From Rotaria sp. Silwood1 (Eukaryota; Rotifera; Eurotatoria; Philodinida; Philodinidae): a stretch of DNA of 64,000 nt. Where the stretch lies: positions 1,927,867 through 1,991,866 of the forward strand of contig CAJNOP010000002.1 of the NCBI GenBank assembly GCA_905250075.1. The letters run 5' to 3'. The translations under genes and the position numbers were made by a program. Shown in pieces: positions 10,698 through 22,721 of the stretch; positions within the stretch are counted from its first letter, which is position 1, and each line of letters begins with the position of its first letter. Below the pieces are notes generated by a model. That model was given only the letters and a program-made list of their open reading frames with translations. It searched no databases and was not told the DNA's origin.

Positions 10698-13600
10698 TGT
10701 TTCCTATTTTAGTTTCATTCCGTTTCTCTTTCTTTTGTGATTGTTTGCCATTTTGCAATATGAATGCGGAAAAAAGATGATTTTGCAATGAATTAGAAAG
10801 TTAAGAAAAACTATTTTTTCAATAAATCGATTTCAACTTGCTTTTCAAAAAGAAAAAGAACTATTGAATACCAATTTTTTATTTGCAATAAAATCTATCG
10901 AATGAATAAATTTTGATAGGAAAGAAAAATGTTGCATTGACAAGCACTTAACATTTGAAACCGTCTGAATAGAAAATATAATTAAATATCTAGCAAATAC
11001 TGCATAATAAACGGATCAAATTGTTTTCTTCTTTCTCTTTGTTTTTCAAGTAAGTTTTTCTTTGTCTATTCAACATTTAAAAAATGAATACCTATGCAAT
11101 TGTCTAACTGCGACGATCAAAAAATAAAAATGTTTCATAAAGATTTCGCTGAAATTTCAAATATGCTACCATGTTCTTCGGACAAAACTGCATATTTCGA
11201 TATACATTTTAGGGTTTTAAAAGAAATATATGCAATAAAAATTTTTGTAGTTAAAAAATGTGGAAAAACAGGAAAAGTCCTTTCGTTTTCTGGAATGCAC
11301 CTGAAATTATCACTCGCTGCTGGTTCAAAGCCTTGTTTAATCTGAACAGTAGCAGTAGCAGAAACCTTAAAAAGGTTGTGGAAGCAGAGATTATGAAATT
11401 TTCTCTCCATTGAAGCCATATCCTTTATTTTTAGCATCGCTTCTGATAAGATGAAGCTAACATAAATCGATAGAAATCTACAAACAAATTGGAAATCGCA
11501 GTTAGCCGATTGAGTAAGTGCTCATCTTTTAAATTTTTCAGCGCTAAAGAAAAATTTATTAGAAAAACAAAGACAGTAGATTTGTAGATCAGCAAGCTCT
11601 CTATCGAATTAGCTTAAAACGAAGTCTTTAATGCGTTAGGAAGTGCTCTACAAAGAGGAAACGTTTTGAACCATTTATTATGTGCTACCCATAATGTTAT
11701 AACAGGTACCCAAGAGAAAATCCACTCAATTCGCATGAATCCCTAAGAAAGTGCTGTATTAGTAAAAATATGAAAAAAAAAGCTTGTCTTTTTATTTTTC
11801 TCTGTCAAGAGCAGATATTAGCGCTGTTACTCATTCGCTCACTATGAATCACTTCGGTTATTTCTGTTCTTGTTGTGTGGTATTTAAGTCAGAGAAAATT
11901 TATTTTCGCATACATATAGGAGACAACAGTATCATAATGTGATGTTCGAAGTAGAGGAACATAACTTTAGAGACTATACGTTTATCGATGTGTATTACAA
12001 AGAACTATGTGCTCAGAAGATCGACTCGAAGCAATCCACATTGACTCATTATGACTTACTGCATGAGCAATTGGCTTTTAATTTTAAACTATAATCATAT
12101 TCTTATCCTAACATACAACGAATAGCGATCCGATTCATTCACGTGTGCTACTTGAATATTTTTGATGCAGATTGTCATTACAATATCTTCCATATTCAAA
12201 AATATTGCTATTAAATGTTAAAAAGGAAACTTGATAAAAGTATTTTCAATATTTTTACTAATGCAGCACGTTCTTAAGATTGTTGCATATTGAGTACTAT
12301 TGCTCTTGAATGCTACTTTTCAAAAAAGATATCATCAATCCTGTTCATCGTTATATCCGGCAAAGATAAAAATAAATAAATGAAACCGATAGTTATAGAA
12401 CACTCTTTATATCAATGTGTCTACTCTCTTACTGTCATGTGCAGTAATGCTTCATTGAAAAGATACTGTATTGAATAAAAAATTCATAGGTCAAACAGAA
12501 CACTTGGAAATTTCCAACTAACGCAAAAACAGCTACAGTGATTTAGTCAAAAGAATAACGCAGTAATTTTATTTCTACCCCATGAAATAGGAGAAATCAA
12601 GTTGGAAAAAAGTTTTTTTCCCAGTTGATAATGCTGATAAGCGATTAGTTGTGGTGTCTGAGTATTTTTCATTCAGATAATAATAAATACAGGAGGATAT
12701 AGATGAGTAAAGAAGCAACAGTTTCAGTATTGAGTTGGAATTAATTATTGTAAAATTACTAATTTTGTATATGTTCACATAGATAAATAATTCCGTCCCA
12801 TTTCTTCTTCACGCCTAATTCCAAACCAATTCTAAGAATTGAAACTGATGTAGTCCTACATATGATCATTAATTGAAGCATTGATTAAATGAATAACATT
12901 AACACTGATATTTAATAAATCATTTTGACTTTTCTGTTTTAGATTTTCATCTGCAAGCATATTTTTACTTCTAAAATTGAACTTTCAATAGACAATTGAA
13001 TAATATTTGATAAAACAAAACTTGTGAGTAGAACCAGATTTTATTGTAACACAGGAAAGTTATTTCCATGTTCATTGGCAATAATTAAGGTAGATAAGGG
13101 GATCATTCGTTACAAGTATACGGATGTGAATGTCATTGTTGATGTGAATGAGGATCTTTTATACATCGTCACCCACATTCACATGCATAATCCTTTCCGA
13201 CCAAATGTTGCCATATGGCAACATTTTTTCCTATAGGGGTACGGCATTTTTCAAATAGCTGACCGAAAAGGGATAACCACACCCCAAACTTACCTAAAAT
13301 GTGGAGAACGTTTCTCGTATCGTCGAGGTGACTATCCTATTCTGATTAGAAAATTTCATTGAGAGTATCAAAGTATGATTCGACTGGGCTCAGATCCACA
13401 AATTTTGCACCCGACGGACTGTAACTCTCACCCAACCACTTTCGATGTTCCTTCAGAACACTTGAAGACTACCGTGTCATACAATGAATTGTCGTAGCAC
13501 CATTAAAGTAAGTGATTCGAACAAGATAAAACGACATTGTAAGTATTGGTATTTTTTGTATCTGAATATATTTTGTATGTGAAGCATTTTTCTAGATACA

Positions 13601-13969
13601 ATATGTTCATCATTTCTCTATCCGTCTGGTGCTTATGATTAATCTCATATAAGAGCTTAGGTTTTGGACTTGATCTATCCAAATGTACAACTACAAAAGA
13701 TCTCTCATTTACATTAAGTACATCAATAAAAGATAGCTTGATTGTTTTCTTCATAGCATTAATAATAATCGACGATCGTTTACAATCTTTCTTTTGTTGA
13801 TTATTTTTAATTCTTAAACTTTCGATATAGAATTCTGTTTCATTATCTGATTTCAAAAACACTAGTTATTTGTATCTTTGAATTTATAGATAACTAAGAT
13901 AAATGATTCGTCCAACAATATGCTAAACCTGTCAAACGAACAGATTACGATCTTTTAATGATTTCAGAA
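10698..13969. other. gene-poor interval
   Basis: No gene supported. Several short open stretches on both strands (for example 11094-11437 and 13503-13862) lack splice structure, codon bias or recognisable motifs. The interval contains a long perfect palindrome near 13.2 kb and a weak GT-rich/AC-rich pair at 13118-13190 (GATGTGAATGT..CACCCACATTCACAT) that looks like a worn member of the telomere-like hairpin family described elsewhere. Confidence 0.55.
13203..13226. repeat. 24-bp perfect palindrome
   Basis: Centred on CCAT/ATGG; the core ATGTTGCCATATGGCAACAT is self-complementary and is extended by two A/T pairs each side. It could form a cruciform or be a dimeric protein site. No nearby gene explains it. 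Confidence 0.85.
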
Positions 13970-14282
13970 GATATAAATAGCAGCTAAAGATTAAGCGATA
14001 AATCATTCCATTCATTTTAAGAACCTATAGAGATTTTATTCTGTGAAACTCCTATATTTTGTAACTCAAGCGTCATCGTCAGATAAGAAATCGATAAACA
14101 AAAATCTAGAATAGATTTTATTTTCCCCTTGAGAGATGTAAGTTTTGTTGTTTATTTTTTGATCTAATTGAATTTTTAACCATTTATCAACTTTAAACTG
14201 AATTTTATGAGATGCTATTATTATTATTTATTTATCTATTTGTATCGGCTAAAACTCATTATAATCCATAACCATGACAACA
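13970..14282 (+). repeat. left arm of a ~310-bp inverted repeat
   Basis: Aligns with the reverse complement of 16073-16385 at about 80-85 percent by eye. The best stretch is AGATTTTATTCTGTGA..TTTTGTAACTC.A.CGTCATCGTCAG, and TTGTTTATTTTTTGA.CTAA is also shared. The arms are separated by about 1.8 kb that includes a younger hAT MITE, so the original spacer was about 0.86 kb. It may be the long terminal inverted repeats of an old foldback-type transposon or two copies of one repeat in opposite orientation. Confidence 0.75.
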
Positions 14283-14840
14283 TAGCCACAAGCTATTGTT
14301 GTAATTAATCCATATTTTATTTGAAAATTGAATATTTCATTTTATAACTAATAAATAAATAGTCATATATAACTCAACTATTAGTAATTGATTAATGTAT
14401 TAGAGGACAGAAATTGCAGTTAAACATGACAGTAGACAAGGTGGATATGGTTTTGTTCAAAGTTGCCTACTTTGCTCACTATGTAAGCATCGAGAAATTT
14501 AAACGTATCTCCACCGGCCTGCCTCAAAGACTGCGACAAACATGTCGATGTTCTTTTAACTTTTGGCAGACTGTGATGGAGGTATCGATATGTCTGTCAT
14601 AGTTTGTCCTATAGATTATTAGGTATCCGACAATGGTTAAAGTAGCTCATTTGTGTTTAATATTTTAATACTGTAGGAAGAAAACTGAAAGCTTTGTCTT
14701 CATTATCTATTTCCATAAGTTTTTTCTCTTTTGACATCTATCGATGGATAAAAATATTTCATTCGGGTACAACTTTTATATTAGTTTGGTACACTGACGT
14801 AATACTTGTGAGACATAGAAATTATGAATCAGCTGTAGAT

Positions 14841-15763
14841 CAGAGACCGTCACAGGGCAGGGCAAAAAAATTTTGCCCTGTACTCTGATAAAAAGTTTTT
14901 GAAAAATCTAATTCTAATCGATTTTGTCTTCGTGTGAACTACTTAGCAAAAGCTAAAGCTTATGTTCTCATAGAAGAAAAAGCTTCTTTATTATTTATTC
15001 TATCGTTATTTTATCAATATGAAGATTTTATCAATCTTAAGTTTTGACTAATAAAGATATATTTTTTTTTATTTACATTTATTTTTCAAATATAAAGAAT
15101 TTCTATTTTTATTTTATAAAGATAAAGATTTTATTTATATTTATCCTTTATTATAAAGAAAGGTAAAAATAAAGTAACACCCTTAAGTGGAACAGAAGAG
15201 TACACAAATTTAATTTGTCAGTATTTTGATTTACACGAGTTAGTACTAATCACTATCGCACTTCGAAGTATGGCGCGTGTCACAGTTTGATCTAGTGTTA
15301 CACTTATCAGTATAGAAGGATGAGAAATTCACAAAGAAACTGAAGTTTTCAAATTAAAAATCCAGAAAAATGCGTTTCACACGCATTGCGATTAAAGAGG
15401 ATTAAAGTTGAATAATCTTTTTAAAATAGAAACACTTTAATCAAGTTTCAAATGTGAAAAAGTTCATTGAAATTAGATTTTTTTGAAGTTTTAACACGGG
15501 TATTGTTCTTTAGCATACGATTTTTTTCATTGTCAACTGGGGTTTATTTTGACACTTTTTTGAACCTACATGAATAAAATTTTAATATCAAACTTGAAAG
15601 CAGCCACATAATTTTTATCAATTTTCGAGATCTTTTAATAAGGAAACCCAATTTAGTAGCCTTGCCTTGCCCTGTCCTGCGGGCAGGGCAGGGCGAAAAA
15701 AAATTCATCACTCATCTTCAGGGCAGGGTAGGGCGTGAAAAAAGCGCCCTGTGACAGTCTCTG
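14841..15763. mobile_element. non-autonomous hAT-type MITE, 923 bp
   Basis: The ends are CAGAGACCGTCACAGGGC and, as reverse complement, CAGAGACTGTCACAGGGC: 18-bp terminal inverted repeats with one mismatch. They are flanked by a perfect 8-bp target duplication CTGTAGAT at 14833-14840 and 15764-15771. An 8-bp duplication with CAG-initial termini is the hAT signature. Subterminal GGGCAGGGC motifs occur several times in both orientations near the ends (14854-14880 and 15660-15755), as expected for transposase-binding sites. The interior is AT-rich without a transposase. The near-identical termini and intact duplication suggest a fairly recent insertion. It sits between the arms of an older inverted repeat. 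Confidence 0.9.
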
Positions 15764-16072
15764 CTGTAGATATACTCTACTTCTGCCAATAGGTTTACTT
15801 TGTTATCTTTTATGTCTCTTCGAAAGATATGGTATATATAATACGAAATGAAAATAAATATGTGATAAATTACAATGACGAACAGTGATTACATTTTGTT
15901 TCGATAATATAACTTGATAAAATTTTCACTTAGTGGAAATATTCTAATACACATTATCTCATAGAAATAGTATACAAGCGGGTAAGAAATCCTCTATTGG
16001 ACTGGACCGTACATGTCGTTTACTGTTACCGGTTACAACTCTGGGTTACTTACAGCGACAACTTATTGTTAT

Positions 16073-16385
16073 GTTGTCATAGCCATGTATTATAATTGAT
16101 TTTAGCTGATAGAAATAGATAAATAAATAACAATATCTTATAGCATTACCTATAATGTTGATATATGGTTAAGAATTCAATTAGGTCAAAAAATAAACAA
16201 CAACACTTACATATTTTAAGTGAAAACTAAAATTTATTCTAGAGTGGTGTTTTTCGATTTCTTAGCTGACGATGACGTTGGAGTTACAAAATATCGAAGT
16301 CTCACAGAATAAAATCTCTTTATGTTCTTAAAATGAATGAAATGAGTTGTCGCTTGATTGTTAGCTGCGATTTATATTTTCCGAT
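16073..16385 (-). repeat. right arm of the ~310-bp inverted repeat
   Basis: Partner of the arm at 13970-14282; see that entry for the alignment landmarks. Outer boundaries fade near 13960 and 16390, inner ones near 14290 and 16065. No target duplication could be recognised. Confidence 0.75.
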
Positions 16386-17638
16386 ATATTATCCATATTA
16401 GAACTATGTTTTGATTTAGAATTTTTATGATTTGTTCATCTTAACCAATTATATTTGCTTCAATATGCTAAAAGTCTAGGTACGGAATATAAAATAAAAT
16501 TGATTAAAATGAATTTCATAGTGTAATAATTATTATTATATTAAAATGGCTCCTGTTTTAAAAATAGACATTTAGCGGTGCCTATATTGCATCATCACAA
16601 TGAAATTACTCGTAAATCACGGTTATATCATTATTGACAACGAAAAAAAAAACATTTTTAATAAAGAAACCTGTTGGAAAAAGAAATTCAGTTAGTTATC
16701 AGTAAGAAATAAGTAAAGCATTTAAAAAGTTCGTGAAACGAGTTTATGTAAGAGAAATAAGAAGTACTATTGTAGTATATAGTATTGATCATTGCGCTTC
16801 GTTCATACAGTTTTCTATTCATTGATAACATTAGTCCTGCTATATTATTTTCTATCAGTCGATGTCTATTGTCACGAACTTAGAAAATTCGAGCATCACT
16901 CAATAACAGAATTTCTTATTTTGAAAGACCAGGCATTATCTCATATTTATGAGATTGTGAGGATCGTTCATGATAAACAACTCTTCATTACTCAATATGA
17001 TTTCTGAATGGAATCATTGTTCGAAAAATAGATAATCATACATTGATGATCGTCTTAGATGTGAATAACATAGATATTCAAGTACAAGAACTCTTTTCTA
17101 TGCGAAAGGTGCCTAATCAGAATTTATTTAATGACATCCAAGAGGCTTTGCTTGAAAACTTGATATTGCCTGGACACAACAGAAGTCTTCAGACTTCTAA
17201 TACATCTTGTACATCGAAATGTACAATGCATGATATTTAACATGGTCAATTACAAATGATTAGACTTGGTTCCCTATGAAAGTTTCGTTCGCATCCATTG
17301 ATTCAGTGGTATGTTATTCGTATCTAGAAACATAATAAACATTTAACTGTTCGTCTTTAGATTGACGAATCTATTTAAGTTTACAAATCAGAACTTGACT
17401 TATGTTTTCGTTTTTCAATCTGTGAAGATATATGTTCTACAAATTATGACCATATATGAACACATCTTTAATACAGCGGGACTTCTTGTATATATATATT
17501 TGAATCGAGAATTTTATGAACTGTGTGCACACATTGATACTGATATAATAGTACATCTTGTTGCTATGAAATAAAACCAGTTCAAGAACTTTTTGAATGT
17601 CCTGTCTAATATTCTCCTATTGAGTTATTTTAGTTTTC
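16386..17638. other. region upstream of TRAF-like gene, no clear coding
   Basis: Open stretches at 16792-17007, 17043-17240 and 17362-17574 lie just upstream of the TRAF-like gene, on the same strand. None shows the RING or zinc-finger cysteine patterns expected for TRAF N-termini. They could be degraded upstream exons or noise. Confidence 0.4.
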
Positions 17639-18804
17639 ATGAGTGAAAACTCGAATAAATGCGACCAAACCAACAAGACCTATGGTACTTGGAATTGTAG
17701 ATCATGTCCGTTGGCTTGTTATGGTTGTACAGAAGATCAGACGGTATTCGAATAAAAGACTCAAAATATGCTGTATCTTTTTCTTGATTATATATATAGT
17801 CAAATTCAGCTACAGAGCACTATACTACAGAACAACATCAGAAAAGTCTTGTAAAATTAACACAGCAGATTATTGAAGAAGAGAAGGGTAATTCCAAACT
17901 CGATATGAATATTAAAAAGATAGCAGCACATCTTTATGAATACTATGAAAGTCTCTCAACTTCAGTAAAAATTACCGCGACAGTAGACAATGATCTTCTT
18001 CACCTGAATTCAGATCTACTTCAATCGAAGGATCAACTATTAACCTTCTCAGGAGGAATACAGAATACAAAAACAAAAAGTGTGTTCCAAAAATCTCATA
18101 TCGATGGCATGTTTATCAATCAAAATGTTTTGAGATCAGATATCATAGTTATGAAACAACAAGTTGAATACGAAAATCAAGTACCACAACATCATATGCT
18201 AGATGGTATAATGATTTGGAAAATTGATAAAGTTCGCGAAAAAACATATGACGCACAATCTGAACGTCAAACAAGTATTTACTCACCAGCATTCTATACT
18301 TCAACAACAGGATATAAACTATGTGCTCGCCTGTATTTCAATGGTGATGGTAGTGCACGAGGAACACATATATCTATTTTTCTAGTTGTTCTTCGAGGTG
18401 AATATGATGCACTATTACAATGGCCATTTTCTTATCGAGTATCTTTTTGTCTCTTTGATCAACGAACTATGCTTGCGTCCGGTGAAACAAAACAAGCCAA
18501 ACATATTACTGAATCATTTCGGCCTGATACAAGAAGTATTAGTTTTCAACGACCATGTTCATCAATGAATATTGCATCGGGCATTCCAAAATTTTGCTCT
18601 TTAGTTGATTTTAATCAACCATTAGAAACAAATCGATACATCATTGATGATACAATATTCATTAAAGTTTTTATAGATTTTATTGGAATACCAAAATCAA
18701 TGATTCACTTTATTTTTAGTCTTAATTGTGGTTTACCTATACAAATACAACAAAAATTAATTGATGAAGAAATGCAACGTCATAAAGAGCAAAATATTAA
18801 TTAA
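17639..18804 (+). CDS. TRAF-like protein with C-terminal MATH domain
   Basis: Two exons (17639-17743 and 17800-18804, 56-bp intron, phase 0) give 369 residues. Residues 10-33 hold a zinc-finger-like cluster (C..WNCRSCPLACYGC) of the TRAF-type finger kind. A coiled-coil-like segment follows (HYTTEQHQKSLVKLTQQIIE). The last half is a MATH/TRAF-C domain: DGIMIWKIDKV, YSPAFYTSTTGYKLCARLYFNGDG, GEYDALLQWPF, FRPDTRSISFQRP and DDTIFIKV. MATH domains bind receptor tails and adaptor peptides in immune and stress signalling. Bdelloids carry many TRAF-like genes. There is no RING, so this copy is either a short form or missing upstream exons; an acceptor just before the ATG (TTTTAG at 17628-17633) leaves that open. 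Confidence 0.78.
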
Positions 18805-19239
18805 GAACTTTAAATAATACGTATTAAAAAAATACATAAAATAAATAACGAGAAAACTCTTGCACAAGAATTTTGATGCTCGTATTTAATTCTTGTATCA
18901 ACAGCTATTTTGTGATACAAATATAACATATGTTGATGAGAATTTTATTCTCTGTTTTTTCGTATTTGTTTTCTTTCTATGTAATTAAAATGAAGATTTA
19001 ATAAAGTTATTTTTGATCTACATCATATTAAATATATCTCACATGATTGCCTTAATATTCAATAATTGAACACAAGCTTCAAGATCAATAAGTGAAATGG
19101 TTTTAGATACGAACTAATCATCTATACGACGAAATTGTGTTACTTAATCGATTGATCTTACTGAATTGATTTATGAGCAGCATATGTGCTATAGAAATGA
19201 TTCAAGAGATATTCTTATACTACTCAGTGAAAAATTTTA
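18805..19239. other. 3' flank of TRAF-like gene
   Basis: AT-rich, includes possible polyadenylation signals (AATAAA-like at about 18840 and TTAATAAAG near 19000). Nothing else seen before the satellite begins. Confidence 0.5.
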
Positions 19240-19770
19240 AGGATTAAAATCGATTAAAATTTAAAAATCCCGCAGAGGTAATCCGAATTGAAAATCCGAT
19301 TTTTGTGAAACGAAATCCAGATTTCAATCGATTATAATCAAAATTAGAATCAATGCCAATCGATTATCAGAAACTTCTAATCGATTTATATTGATTATAA
19401 TTTAGATTTTAATTGATTAAAATTTTGATTTTGTTTCACAAAAATCCGACTTTCAATTTTGATCATAATCTGATTATAACTCGATTTTTTCCTACAATAA
19501 TCCGATTAATAATTTTGATTTTCATCGATTGAAATTTTGATTTCGTTTCACAAAAATCCGACTTTCAATTTTGATTATAATCTGATTATAACTTGATTTC
19601 TTCCTACAATAACCTGATTAATAATTTTGATTTCCAACGATTGAAAGTTAGATTTTGTTTCACAAAAATCCAATTTTCAATTTTGATTATAATCTGATTA
19701 TAACTCGATTTTTTCGCACAATAATCCGATTAATACTTTTGATTTTACTCGATTAGGACATCCGCTGATA
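19240..19770. repeat. tandem repeat, ~112-bp period, CGATT/AATCG-rich
   Basis: Three successive copies of a unit marked by GTTTCACAAAAATCC start at 19433, 19545 and 19657, an exact 112-bp spacing. Each unit carries ATCTGATTATAACT and TAATCCGATTAATAATTTT blocks. The left edge is more degenerate. The array runs towards a 100-N gap, so its true length is unknown. Confidence 0.9.
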
Positions 19771-19839
19771 ATCCATTATAACATGGCGTTTGGCTTATCG
19801 AAACCATCTAGAAAATCCGTATGAATTGCACTTCAGACC

Positions 19840-19939
19840 NNNNNNNNNNNNNNNNNNNNNNNNNNNNNNNNNNNNNNNNNNNNNNNNNNNNNNNNNNNNN
19901 NNNNNNNNNNNNNNNNNNNNNNNNNNNNNNNNNNNNNNN
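19840..19939. other. assembly gap (100 N)
   Basis: Exactly 100 undetermined bases between two repeat arrays; a fixed-length placeholder, so the real size is unknown. Confidence 1.
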
Positions 19940-20149
19940 CGGTTCGATGCTATCCACCTGGCACCCCAGTTCTCCAGTCAAACTCAAACCAAGAAAAGGA
20001 AAAAACGATTCCCAACACAAGTCCCATTTTTCCTTCAATTTCTTTACCTAAGTACACACCATATTCCTGAAAGGCGTCACTTAAACCACTCCATATTCAA
20101 ATAATCATCGAGCAGCAGAAATTAAATCGAAAACATTCCCCAACATCAA

Positions 20150-21540
20150 AGAATATAAATCGATAAAAGTTTAAAATCTGATTAGAACGGCCATAATCAT
20201 AGCTAATCCGATGAAAATGAGTACATCAGATTGAGATCAATTCGGATTTAAACTGATTAAGAAGATTTAAATAGATTGAAGATGAACATCCCATTATAAC
20301 AAAGATAGTCACGACAAATCCGATGAAAATCACTTCATCCGATTTAAATGAATTCGGATTTCAAACGATTAAAGAGGATTGAAATCGATTAAAGATTTAC
20401 ATCCGATTAGAACAGAGATACTTGTGGCTAATCCAATGAAAATCGATTCATCCGATTTAAATCACTTCGGATTTCAATCGATTAAAAAGGGTTGAAATCG
20501 ATTGAAGATTAACATTCGATTACATCTCTAATAATCATAGGTAATCCGATGAAAATCACTCCGTCTGATTTAAATCAATTCAGATTTCAATCGATTAAAA
20601 ATATCTTAATTGATTACAGATTTAAATCCGATTAGAACAGAAATACTTGTGGTTAGTCTGATGAAAACCACTTCATCTGATTGAAATCAATTCGAATTTC
20701 AATCGATTAAAAAGGATTGAAATTGATTGAAGATTAACATTCGATTACACCTTTAATAATCGTAGCAAATTCGGTGAAAATCACATGATCTGATTTAATT
20801 CAATTCAGATTTCAATCGGTTACAGATTAACATCGGATTAGAAGATAGATACTCGGGGTTAATCCGATGAAAATCATTTCATCTGATTTAAATCAAATTG
20901 AGGTTTCAATCGATTAAAAAGATTGAAATGGATTCAAGATTAACGTTCGATTAGAACAGAGATAGTCATGACAAATCCGATGAAAATCGATTCATCCGAT
21001 TTAAATCAATGAGCCATATTCGTGAATGCTTGTTGACCACGCTTATATAAAAAACGAGCGGCCATATTAGTTTATATATTCTTAAGGACCGCATCTTCTC
21101 TTTGATCTATCTTTCTTTATCGTCGCTCTAACATATGTTAGAGCGACGATAAAGAAAGATAGATAAAAGAGAAGATGCCGTCCTTAAGAATATATAAACT
21201 AATATGGCCACTTGTTCTTTATATAACCGTGGCCAACAAGCATTCGCGAATATGGCTCATTCAGATTTGAATCGATGAAAAAGGATTGAAATCGATTAAA
21301 GATTGACATTCGATTATACCTCTAATAATCGTAGCTAATCCGATGAAAATCACTTCATCTGATTTAAATCAATTCAGATTTTAATCCATTAAAAAAGATT
21401 TAAATCGATTATAGATTAACATCCGATTAGAAAAGAGATACTTGGGGTTAATCCGTTGAAAATCAGTTCATCCGATTTTGATCAATTCGGGTTACAATCG
21501 ATTAGAAGATTTAAATTGATTACGGATTGAAACCCGGTTT
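20150..21540. repeat. satellite array, ~113-bp period, CGATT-rich
   Basis: Units start with GATTTAAATCAATTCGGATT and recur at 20341, 20454, 20567, 20679, 20792, 20885 (one 20-bp shorter unit) and 20998, so the period is 112-113 bp. Each unit contains TTTCAATCGATTAAAAAG, AACATCCGATTAGAACAGAGA and TAATCCGATGAAAATCA. A 248-bp palindromic element interrupts the array near 21.0 kb and the satellite resumes after it. The period matches the array left of the gap, although the unit sequences differ. Centromeric or heterochromatic satellite, or the tandem interior of a transposon, are both possible. Confidence 0.92.
21011..21258. mobile_element. 248-bp near-perfect palindrome (foldback MITE) inside satellite
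   Basis: The arms are 124 bp each with about eight mismatches and no spacer; the centre is AACAT/ATGTT at 21134/21135. The termini are GAGCCATATTC..GAATATGGCTC. Because it interrupts a tandem repeat, the empty site is known: neighbouring units read AAATCAATTCAG, here AAATCAAT-element-ATTCAG. The insertion therefore duplicated AT (2 bp), with element ends GAGCC..GGCTC. No coding capacity. The family is not recognised. Confidence 0.88.
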
Positions 21541-22269
21541 TTCTTGCCCTAATCCGAAATAATCGATTAAATCGATTGTTTTTTCAATGGATTTGGCGAT
21601 TTCAATCGCTTTTAATCCGATTTTGTATAGAATATTGAACTTTTCGTCGAAATTGGTGGTTTTTACACTCTTAATAAAAAAAAATCAGGATTTTGCTACA
21701 TATTTTTTTCACTGGGTAGATGAAAATAACAACGATCCATTTACTTAATTGTGCCGATAATATGTCTCTCTATAGCTCTACGTTATTAATATGTATGTGA
21801 AGAAATATTTTTAGACAGTGTAAACACACTCTGTTTTTTTGGTAGAAATTCATGTTTCATTCTAAATGTTAACTACGAGTATCATGTCTTTGATAATGTT
21901 GAAGAGAACTGAAAAAGAATAACAAAATCGAAAAAAATCTTGTTTCAAAATAATCTAGGCAACTTCGTCAATATTTCTAAAACAAATCAAAATGAGATTT
22001 AGTTGTCATCTAAGAAAACTTCAATAAATCAAGGCATTGATAAATGAAATATATTCCTACCTGGAACATATTATCAAATTAATACTGTTTAAGCTTTTAT
22101 TTACAGCTATATCTTTCATTCTTTTATAACACATATGTAATTGATATGTTTTTTCTTTCTCATTTCAATCGTAATATACCATCTGCATACTGATTGAAGT
22201 ATAAAATGACACTGTTTCAATCTTCTATTGGTTTTATTCCACTATCTTATCTCAAAAGCAAACCATACT
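21541..22269. other. intergenic
   Basis: Fades out of the satellite (last CGATT-like words near 21630) into AT-rich sequence. It serves as upstream region of the small secreted-protein gene; no motif is assigned. Confidence 0.5.
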
Positions 22270-22721
22270 ATGCTGAAACAAATTATTCTTGCTCTTCTTT
22301 TCTTAGGTAAAACTGTTGTTTCTCTAACATTACATTATATTCATGTGTATTAATCTCAGGTGTTGCTGTCAATGCTAAAGTCACTCGAGAAGAAATCGCT
22401 ACTGTTAATAAAGAGTTGAGAGCAGCCATTAGAGTTGACAATAGATGCACAACATCAACGGATTGTACTGCTGCACCGACTGGATCTCGAGCATGTGGTG
22501 GTCCCAATGGTTATGTTGTATATTCAATTAGAAGTTCTAATGCAGAGAATATTCGATTATTAGCGCAAAAAACAGTGCAACTAGAAAAGGAATATAACTT
22601 GGAAAATTCAGTCATGTCTATTTGTTCGATGGTTATGCCACCAACAGTAGTATGCGATCAAGCTCAAGAATGTGCCGCTGGATCAACAGTCTCACCATTC
22701 ATATCTGTTCCCTTAAAATAA
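22270..22721 (+). CDS. small secreted cysteine-containing protein, paralogue A
   Basis: Two exons (22270-22306 and 22360-22721) give 132 residues. Exon 1 is only 37 bp and with the first codons of exon 2 encodes a signal peptide (MLKQIILALLFLGVAVNA). The mature part has CTTSTDC, PTGSRACGGPNGYVVYS, a helical Glu/Lys-rich segment, then SICSMVMPPTVVC..C. The gene at 43.1 kb has the same exon 1 length, same intron phase and the same CTTS.DC..P.G.RACGGPNGY.VYS core, so the two are paralogues. I recall a similar C..DC..G.RACGGP..Y..YS pattern in small bacterial exported proteins, but cannot verify it. An AATAAA lies about 35 bp after the stop. Function unknown. Confidence 0.82.

Noticed and set aside
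11094-11437. Overlapping open frames on both strands
   Set aside because: No motif, codon bias or splice support; mirror frames of AT-rich DNA.
13503-13862. 119-codon open frame on the minus strand
   Set aside because: No recognised domain, no signal peptide, no exon partner.
19790-20104. Open frames crossing the N gap
   Set aside because: Built on undetermined bases; no evidence.
21011-21258. microRNA precursor
   Set aside because: The 124-bp arms and repeat-embedded position fit a transposon palindrome better; no loop and no evidence of processing.
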